20,580 nt of DNA. Source: Pseudomonadota bacterium (GTDB lineage: Bacteria; Pseudomonadota; Gammaproteobacteria; Burkholderiales; Gallionellaceae). The translations under genes and the position numbers were made by a program. The notes under the pieces were generated by a model. That model saw nothing but the letters and a program-made list of their open reading frames with translations. It was not told the DNA's origin and did no database searches. Location: NCBI GenBank assembly GCA_021781695.1, contig JAJXWG010000007.1, positions 1 to 20,580 on the forward strand, written 5' to 3'. Below are positions 15,015 through 20,580 of this stretch, one piece after another (position 1 is the stretch's first letter; every line of letters begins with the position of its first letter).

Positions 15015-15911
15015 TCAGCTTGTGATAATGAATTCGATGCTGTCGGCGGGATATTTTTCGAACGGGTGGCCCATGCTGATCGTGCCGCGCTCGCGCAACA
15101 GCATTTCTTCGCGGCGCAGCCTGACTTCGGCTTCATCCTTGACGGCCACATAACTTCCGTTGGAACTCAAATCGATCAGGGCATATTTGTCACGCCTGCG
15201 CTCTATCCTGGCATGCATCCTCGATGCATGGCGGTTTTCGATCACGATGTCCGCCTGCTCATCCCGTCCCATCGTGATGACAGGATTTGACGAGTTCACG
15301 ACAAACCGTTCTCCTTTGTGCAAAAGCAACAGGCTCAATTCAGCGGCTTCTGGGGAATGCGTGCGGCCGGCCATCACGGTCATTTCCTCGCCAACCTGCC
15401 AGAGCACTTCGCATATCTCGACGCCTTCCTTTTTTCCCTTGACCGGCAGCCTGCTAAGCGGACGCGTGCTGGTGCGCAGAATGGAAGGCAGCATCGCGAC
15501 AGTCGTGGCTGTGGTGATGATCTGCCCTGCATGGGCGATCTCCGCCATGCGCGCGGCCATGTTGACCGTGTCGCCGAACAGGTCGCCGTCGTTTTGCAGC
15601 ACGTATCCGGAATGAAAGCCTATGCGTATGCCAACGAGCATGCCGTCAACAGGCGGGCAGGAGCCGATCGCAGTCTGCATTTCGCAGGCAGCCTGGGCTG
15701 CCGTCATCGCATCCGGAAAGATGCACATGATTTCGTCGCCTATGTTCTTGACGACATGCCCGCTATGCGCTGCTGCCAACTGCCGCAGAATGTCCAGCCT
15801 GTCATTGATCACGGCGAACGCGCGCTGATCTCCGAGCACTTCATATAGCCTGGTGCTGCCGCTCACGTCGGCAAACAGAACTGCCTTTTTGTCTGATGCT
15901 GCGTCGTCCAC
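15015..15911 (-). CDS. Class III adenylate cyclase with a C-terminal FHA domain
   Basis: A 298-residue soluble protein. The cyclase domain (~8-175) has both metal aspartates, D15 (LFADVSGST) and D59 (GDEIMCIF), the adenine-selecting pair K55 and D110 (GDLFGD), and the transition-state N117 and R121 (VNMAAR). By family knowledge this set predicts active ATP cyclisation to cAMP; no key residue is missing. The FHA domain (~203-280) has GRDEQADIVIENRHASRMHAR, with R216, S230 and H233, and N251-G252, and should bind a phosphothreonine partner. The start is GTG (15911) with a poor ribosome binding site; no ATG lies in a suitable place. Divergently, 146 bases away, begins the zorA-like gene. The FHA domain suggests that a Ser/Thr kinase or a scaffold partner controls cyclase placement. 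Confidence 0.92.
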   Translation of the reverse strand: MDDAASDKKAVLFADVSGSTRLYEVLGDQRAFAVINDRLDILRQLAAAHSGHVVKNIGDEIMCIFPDAMTAAQAACEMQTAIGSCPPVDGMLVGIRIGFHSGYVLQNDGDLFGDTVNMAARMAEIAHAGQIITTATTVAMLPSILRTSTRPLSRLPVKGKKEGVEICEVLWQVGEEMTVMAGRTHSPEAAELSLLLLHKGERFVVNSSNPVITMGRDEQADIVIENRHASRMHARIERRRDKYALIDLSSNGSYVAVKDEAEVRLRREEMLLRERGTISMGHPFEKYPADSIEFIITS

Positions 15912-15941
15912 GCTTGAATTCCGGATGTGTTCTCGCCGGGC

Positions 15942-15970
15942 ATTATAGAGGGCATGCCCGTTTGTGAGTA
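15942..15970 (-). promoter_or_regulatory. Candidate promoter and palindrome for the cyclase gene
   Basis: On the minus strand a perfect -10 TATAAT (15942-15947) lies about 30 bases before the GTG start. The -35 at the expected 17-base spacing is weak (TACTCA). Between them sits the perfect palindrome GGGCATGCCC (15950-15959), and GGGCAT is repeated at 15938-15943. A bound dimer there would cover the promoter. Regulation is inferred only. Confidence 0.45.
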
Positions 15971-16057
15971 GCCATGGCCAAAATTGCCAACTTTGATCGT
16001 AAAACTTGAGTCATAATTCCACCCGCTTCGTCCTACAGGGGTTACGACATAACCGAC

Positions 16058-17812
16058 ATGATGATACTGACTGCCCTGCCTCAGCACATATACGCGTTCG
16101 CCGCCATCCTTGCGGCATTGCTGCTGTCCTTCATATTCTTCTTTCTGCTCCCCTCCTTCATCGTGTCGCGGCAATTGTCAGCCGTTATCAAAAGGCTGCA
16201 GCTGTTGAACGGCAAGCCGACCGAAAACATGGACCAGATATTCAAGAACCGCGGCGTGCTTGAGCATCTCTGGCTGGAATATGCGGACTCGCTGCACAAA
16301 CAGACAGATGAACAGTTAATGCGCCTGCGCTCCACCCTTCCGGCCGGCGTGGTGTTCAGGCCCGACATCCTGGTCGACATCCCTTTGCGCACGGATTTTT
16401 TCAAGCACCTGCCCGGCCTGTTTACCGGCGTCGGCATCATCGGCACCTTCTATGGCCTTTTGATCGGCATGAAATCCTTCGTGGTGTCGAACAATTCTGT
16501 CGTTGTCAGGGATAGCTTAACGCGTCTGCTGCACGGCGTGTCCGAGGCGTTTTTGATTTCAACTTCCGCGATCACGCTGGCGATGATCGTCACGTTCATC
16601 GAAAAGCTGGCGGTATCTCGCCTGAATGCGCAGGTGGAAAAACTGGCGCAACTGCTTGATGGCCTTTTCGAGGGAGGCGCCGGAGAAGAATATCTGGCCA
16701 GGCTGGTAAAGGCATCCGAGTCCACAACCGTGCAGATGGCCGACCTTTTCAAAGGCGAATTGAAACGGATGCTCACCGAATTGCTCGAAAAGCAGACTGC
16801 ATCAGCCGCGGCCAATTCGGCTGCAATGGCTGAGCGCATCGCGCAAAGCATGGAAGCGGGCCTGAAAAAGCCGCTCGCAGAAATCGCGGATGCCCTGAAA
16901 AGCATGCAGTCCGAATCGCAGCTGAAGAAGCTGTTCGATGATTTCGGCGCACAGATGAAATCTCAAGGCGGCCTTCAGCAGAAAACCCTGGAAACCCTGC
17001 AGGACTCAGTGACCAGAATGGAATCTGTGGCAACCGCTCAGCAAAGCGTGGCCGAGCAGATGGCAAAGTCAAACGATGACGCGGCATCCCGCGAGGTTCT
17101 GATGCATGAAAAGCTGACCGGGCTATTCGAGCAAATGCGCAAAGCCGGCGAGGCTCGCCGCCAGTCCGATTTTGGACTGCAGGACCATGATCAGGTCGCC
17201 GCGCTGATCGAGGGCATCAATGCAGCGGTGGGGCAGATTTCTCTTGCCTCCAAGGAGATGCGCGCCACTGCGGGCGAAGTCATCCTGGCGTTCAACACCG
17301 GAGCTGACAGGCTTAATCTTGCGAGCCGCGGAATTGCACAGGCAGGAGAGCATGTGGGCGCGCTGCTGGAAAATTCGGCCGCAGCATCGGGCAAGTTCAC
17401 AGAGGCCGCAGGCGCAGTTGCTGCCGCATCCATGAGCCTGGGTGAAATGTTTGGCGACTACAAGGCGGAGCGCGCGGCGCTGGCAGGACAGATAAGCGCT
17501 TTGCAGCTGCTTGCAGAACAGGTGAAGCGCGACGCCTCCATGTCCGGCGAAGCATTCGACAGGATAGAGGCCGCAACAGTCAAACTGGTTTCCGCCCAGC
17601 AGGATGTGGACAATTACCTGTCAAGAATATCCGATGTCATCGGCACTGCGCATCAGTCGTTCAGCGAGGGGATGTCGCGCGCGGTGGGCGAGGCGAACCG
17701 CGAATTCCATCAGGCGCTGTCTGATTCCGTGAAGCTGTTGCGCGAAGGGATACACGAGCTGGAAAGCACGCTCGATGCTGCAACCAGTTTGCCTCTGCCG
17801 CATGCTGAATAA
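16058..17812 (+). CDS. zorA: ZorA-like proton-channel subunit with long coiled-coil tail (Zorya defence)
   Basis: A 584-residue inner-membrane protein of the MotA/TolQ/ExbB superfamily. TM1 lies at ~11-33, TM2 at ~118-140 (GLFTGVGIIGTFYGLLIGM) and TM3 at ~161-182 (VSEAFLISTSAITLAMIVTF). From ~190 to the end it is a continuous helical, coiled-coil-rich tail (repeated QMAD, LKSMQSESQLKKLF, LEELE-type heptads). This plan defines ZorA, which forms a pentamer around a ZorB dimer and uses ion flow to sense envelope perturbation by phage. The tail is shorter than in the E. coli type I protein (about 730 residues from memory). The start ATG ATG at 16058 has no good Shine-Dalgarno sequence; no better in-frame start is visible. 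It overlaps zorB by 11 bases. TolQ or MotA are less likely because of the tail and the neighbours. Confidence 0.88.
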   Translation: MMILTALPQHIYAFAAILAALLLSFIFFFLLPSFIVSRQLSAVIKRLQLLNGKPTENMDQIFKNRGVLEHLWLEYADSLHKQTDEQLMRLRSTLPAGVVFRPDILVDIPLRTDFFKHLPGLFTGVGIIGTFYGLLIGMKSFVVSNNSVVVRDSLTRLLHGVSEAFLISTSAITLAMIVTFIEKLAVSRLNAQVEKLAQLLDGLFEGGAGEEYLARLVKASESTTVQMADLFKGELKRMLTELLEKQTASAAANSAAMAERIAQSMEAGLKKPLAEIADALKSMQSESQLKKLFDDFGAQMKSQGGLQQKTLETLQDSVTRMESVATAQQSVAEQMAKSNDDAASREVLMHEKLTGLFEQMRKAGEARRQSDFGLQDHDQVAALIEGINAAVGQISLASKEMRATAGEVILAFNTGADRLNLASRGIAQAGEHVGALLENSAAASGKFTEAAGAVAAASMSLGEMFGDYKAERAALAGQISALQLLAEQVKRDASMSGEAFDRIEAATVKLVSAQQDVDNYLSRISDVIGTAHQSFSEGMSRAVGEANREFHQALSDSVKLLREGIHELESTLDAATSLPLPHAE

Positions 17813-18530
17813 ATTTCTGATATCGGGAAGGCGCAGCCAGGAAGAAGGCGAGAAACCCTTCTGGATTTCATTCGCCGATCTGATGACGGCGCTGATGGTG
17901 ATGTTTCTTCTGGTCATGAATGTGGCATTGCTGTCTGTCACCGAGGAAGCCTCGGAAGCCGACAAGAGCCGCATTCAGCGCCAGCAGGAACGCACGCAGA
18001 AGATAGACCAGCTTCTGATCAGCCTCGAGAAGGCTGCCAAAAAACAACCCGGTATCGTGGTGGACAAGAGCAGGATGATGGTTGATTTCGGCGAGCGCGC
18101 CCATTTCGACACGAACAGTTCGATGCTGAACCGGGATCAGATACTCTACCTGAACGAGTTCGTCTCCGACATGCTTGCAACCGTCAGAAGTACGCCAGGA
18201 GGAAAATGGCTGAAACGCATCGTCGTCGAGGGCTATGCGGATCAGCGCGGCGACTATCTGCTGAACCTGAATCTGAGCCTGCAGCGCAGCGAGCGCGTTC
18301 TGTGCGCGCTGCTCTCGCCTCCTTCCGGGGATGAGCACATGCTGACCAATGAGGAAAAGGAAATGGTTCGCGATTATTTTCTGGTGGGAGGATATTCCTA
18401 CAATTCCGCCAAAAAATCGCTGGAGGAAAGCAGGCGCATCGAGCTGCGCCTGGAATTTTTTGGCCTGGATGAACCGCGCCCCGCGATGAGCGACATCCCC
18501 CGCGGAGAATTCGGCACTTGCCGCATTTAG
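17802..18530 (+). CDS. zorB: ZorB-like MotB/OmpA protein (Zorya defence)
   Basis: A 242-residue protein with one N-terminal transmembrane helix carrying the ion-channel aspartate: FWISFADLMTALMVMFLLVM, D26. A charged linker follows (~48-85), then an OmpA-like peptidoglycan-binding domain (~92-220) with VEGYADQRGDYLLNLNLSLQ and RSERV. The aspartate has the same number in the E. coli ZorB described in the literature, from memory. With ZorA it should form a stator-like unit that grips the cell wall. The ATG at 17802 lies inside the last codons of zorA, so they are translationally coupled. The frame opens earlier, at 17775, but the shorter start gives the normal N-terminus. It ends three bases before the next gene. 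Confidence 0.92.
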   Translation: MLNKFLISGRRSQEEGEKPFWISFADLMTALMVMFLLVMNVALLSVTEEASEADKSRIQRQQERTQKIDQLLISLEKAAKKQPGIVVDKSRMMVDFGERAHFDTNSSMLNRDQILYLNEFVSDMLATVRSTPGGKWLKRIVVEGYADQRGDYLLNLNLSLQRSERVLCALLSPPSGDEHMLTNEEKEMVRDYFLVGGYSYNSAKKSLEESRRIELRLEFFGLDEPRPAMSDIPRGEFGTCRI

Positions 18531-18533
18531 ACC

Positions 18534-20063
18534 ATGGATGCGATAGACAGATTGCAGCACACCCTGCTTGCCGTCAACAAGGTGACGTTGTCCAGGTTTC
18601 GTCCTGGCGATTCCCTTGCAATGCAAGGCGAGCTGATCAGGCTGCAGGCATGGCTGCGCGCTTCATCGGGTCTTGAAAGATTTCCGCAGCCCACCATAGA
18701 GCGCGCGCTCAGGAATTTCCGGCAGCAAAAGTATCTTTCCAGTTCGCGCGAACTGTTGCTGGTTTGTTATGGCTGCACGCAGGGCGGCGATGATGCACTG
18801 ATAAAAAACCGCAAGGCTTTTGCAAGGCTGCTCGACATGGTCCTGCGCTGCCATGACAGGCGACGCCTCTTTCGCAAGCTATACCGGGCGCTGCTGGGCA
18901 GCTATTTATCCCATGATCCCGATGCGGCCGGCAGCGAAACGCTGAAGGCATTCCTCGCAGACCACCTGAAATTTTTTCCGACCACGGAATTTTCCCCGGA
19001 CTGGCTCGTCGTGCTGAACAGATATCCCGGCCTTCTGGGTGATGATCCTGCAGGCTCATTGTTGCAGGAAGATTGGCAGGCATACAAAGAGATCGCAGAG
19101 CGGCTTGAACTTGGCAGCGATTCCTGGCTTGTGCGGAGGCTTTTCATGTCACACCTGATGGCCGCCATACAGATGGATGACCTCTCGTTCAGGAACCGGC
19201 TGCCCGGCCTGTTGCTGCTGCTGGACGCCTATCCCCTTTACGCGGCAGAGGGATTGAAGATCATCCTTGATCGCCATGGTCTGGAACAGGAGGTAGACGA
19301 TGCGCTTGGCGAATTTGCAATCGGGCTATGGGGGAATCCATGGCTTGCAGTGCAGCAATGGCTCTGTTCGGAACCGGCACGCGAAATGCTTGCTAACTGG
19401 CTCAAGCTCCGGCTGCTTCAAGAATTTTTTGGCATGCTGTCCGACGACGACAAGTCTCGGCAGCGCAGGTTGAATTTCTGGGAACTTTACAGCGATGATT
19501 TGACGGGCATGTATTTTGCGCTCGGACAAAAGGCCTATGCAAGCGAAGATCTGGCACTGTTCAGATTCCGCCGGCATGCCAGGGGGCTGATCGCCAAATT
19601 TCCCGAAGAAAAGCAGGATGTTCATACCTGCATCATGCAGTTCGAGAAGCACCATGTCGTGGAATTCAATCGCGAAGACAGCGCAGCTTACTTTTACGAC
19701 GCAAGCCATGGCATGCCTTCTTTCTATTTCGGCAAGGGCTGGATAGATATCGGCGCGATCGGCGCCCGGGAAATCATGCAGGGCACGGATATGCCGCGCC
19801 TTTCAATGCCGATACGCCATCTGGATGGCAGGCATCTGACCTGGGAGGGGAAATTCGCCAGGGAGCTTGGAGCGAGCGTCAAATCCATCGCCGCGTTTTG
19901 CCGGAAGTACCAGTGTGCGTATGGCGATACCCAGACAGGCCAGCAGTGGATACGTCCTGCCTGTCCGGAAAAATACGGGCGCGAAGTATGGTCGATACTG
20001 CAAGGATGGGGGTTCTCGCATTCCGCGAAGGAACAGGCCTATGTCCGCATGGCGCCGGCTTAA
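18534..20063 (+). CDS. zorC: ZorC-like EH-signature protein (Zorya defence)
   Basis: A 509-residue soluble protein. The first ~370 residues are mostly helical and lack obvious catalytic motifs. The C-terminal part has the EH-signature pattern: HHVVEFNREDSAAYFYD (E377), then RHLDGRHLTWEGKF (H429 or H434) and later WGFSHSAKE. In E. coli ZorC mutation of the equivalent Glu and His is reported to abolish defence (from memory), and ZorC is a DNA-binding effector acting with the ZorD helicase. This copy is in the type I position directly after zorB (three-base gap) and has no clear ribosome binding site of its own, so translation is probably coupled. It ends with TAA at 20061-20063, overlapping the convergent kinase stop. 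No zorD or zorE gene follows on this strand. Confidence 0.82.
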   Translation: MDAIDRLQHTLLAVNKVTLSRFRPGDSLAMQGELIRLQAWLRASSGLERFPQPTIERALRNFRQQKYLSSSRELLLVCYGCTQGGDDALIKNRKAFARLLDMVLRCHDRRRLFRKLYRALLGSYLSHDPDAAGSETLKAFLADHLKFFPTTEFSPDWLVVLNRYPGLLGDDPAGSLLQEDWQAYKEIAERLELGSDSWLVRRLFMSHLMAAIQMDDLSFRNRLPGLLLLLDAYPLYAAEGLKIILDRHGLEQEVDDALGEFAIGLWGNPWLAVQQWLCSEPAREMLANWLKLRLLQEFFGMLSDDDKSRQRRLNFWELYSDDLTGMYFALGQKAYASEDLALFRFRRHARGLIAKFPEEKQDVHTCIMQFEKHHVVEFNREDSAAYFYDASHGMPSFYFGKGWIDIGAIGAREIMQGTDMPRLSMPIRHLDGRHLTWEGKFARELGASVKSIAAFCRKYQCAYGDTQTGQQWIRPACPEKYGREVWSILQGWGFSHSAKEQAYVRMAPA

Positions 20064-20580
20064 AGCGGCAGCGATACCGCAATTTTTGTGCCCTTGCCTG
20101 GCTTGCTGGCAATGACAACCTTGCCGCCCAACTGGCGGATGCGCTCCTGTATGCCGCGCAATCCGAATGAGCGGGGCTTGTTGCGCGCTTCCTCATCAAA
20201 TCCGCACCCGTCATCCGACACGGTCAGTTCGACGTGACGATGAGCCGAGCTCAGTATCTCAACCTGCACATGCTGCGCCGACGCATGCTTCATGATGTTG
20301 TTCAACGTTTCCTGGAAAACCCGGAACAGCGTGATGGACTGCTCGTCAGAGAGCGCTATCTGGTCATCTGATTTGATGATTTTGCAGGGGATTCCTGTGC
20401 GTTTGGTAAATTCCCGCGCTTCGATTTCTATCGTCGCAACGATGCCAAAACAATCCAGCGAGCCCGGGCGCAGGCTGTGCACCAGGTTATTCGCCGAACG
20501 TCCTGCCGTATCCAGCAGTCGGGCCATGTCCTGCGTTTTTTCCAGCAGCACAGCATTATCCAGTCTGTTCGACAGCCAGG
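20060..20580 (-). CDS. Histidine kinase, NarX-type, C-terminal part (runs off right edge)
   Basis: About 173 residues of the C-terminal catalytic part are visible; the frame is open to base 20580, so the sensor and probably the phosphorylated histidine lie outside. Seen are the end of the HisKA_3 region (LVHSLRPGSLDCFGI), an N-box (FRVFQETLNNIMKHA), G1 DDGCGFD and G2 GLRGIQERIRQLGG, and a GKGTKIAVSLPL end. Kinases of this group usually phosphorylate a NarL-type response regulator. The TAA stop (20060-20062) overlaps the zorC stop, so the genes converge with no spacer. It probably belongs to a separate two-component operon whose regulator gene is not seen. Confidence 0.9.
   Translation of the reverse strand, partial: WLSNRLDNAVLLEKTQDMARLLDTAGRSANNLVHSLRPGSLDCFGIVATIEIEAREFTKRTGIPCKIIKSDDQIALSDEQSITLFRVFQETLNNIMKHASAQHVQVEILSSAHRHVELTVSDDGCGFDEEARNKPRSFGLRGIQERIRQLGGKVVIASKPGKGTKIAVSLPL

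Noticed and set aside
15318..15848. 176-codon plus-strand frame opposite the cyclase gene
   Set aside because: Shadow of the cyclase-FHA gene, with no domain or ribosome binding site.
16058..17812. TolQ/ExbB or flagellar MotA
   Set aside because: The roughly 390-residue coiled-coil tail and the EH-signature neighbour do not fit transport or flagellar stators.
17868..18626. 252-codon minus-strand frame opposite zorB
   Set aside because: It is a mirror of the strongly biased zorB codons; zorB has clear domains and coupling while this frame has none.

Overview
The window looks like chromosomal DNA from a Gram-negative betaproteobacterium, possibly a Nitrosomonadales or Gallionellaceae-like organism. 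That guess rests on gene content (a DUF883/YqjE/YqjK-like set, a fused YejF-type peptide transporter ATPase, a proteobacterial NarX-type histidine kinase) and on moderately GC-rich codon use. Species-level identity cannot be read from the sequence. No rRNA, tRNA or CRISPR array was found.

Bases 1-4550 hold a type I secretion module and a glycosyltransferase. A HlyB-like ABC exporter is followed on the minus strand by a small membrane protein and by the 5' end of a gene that runs off the left edge. The last two are far more AT-rich than the exporter. A family 4 glycosyltransferase is transcribed divergently from the exporter.

Bases 4644-9838 are an accessory, scrapyard-like stretch. A phage-repressor-like XRE regulator is coupled to a two-helix membrane protein and faces a BcepMu gp16-like DNA-binding protein across an AT-rich region with two inverted repeats. 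An IS21-family element follows. Its istA carries one in-frame TGA where a tryptophan is expected, its istB is intact, and its right end carries a strict 24-bp repeat array. After it come an AlpA-type regulator, a strong terminator and what looks like an eroded integrase start.

Bases 9839-15013 return to housekeeping-type genes. On the minus strand are a DUF900-type alpha/beta hydrolase, a 37-residue small ORF and a three-helix membrane protein with a cyclic-nucleotide-binding domain (Popeye-like layout). On the plus strand are a double-ATPase peptide/microcin-type ABC protein and the DUF883-YqjE-YqjK set, which probably acts at the inner membrane.

Bases 15015-20580 hold the most interesting locus. 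Plus-strand genes encode a ZorA-like proton-channel subunit with a long coiled-coil tail, a ZorB-like MotB/OmpA partner and a ZorC-like EH-signature protein. This is the core of a type I Zorya anti-phage system, but the ZorD helicase is absent from the place where it would be expected: the zorC stop overlaps the stop of a convergent histidine kinase. Upstream, divergent from zorA, is a class III adenylate cyclase fused to an FHA domain with all catalytic residues present. The locus may be a three-gene Zorya variant, a decayed system, or a system whose effector lies elsewhere.
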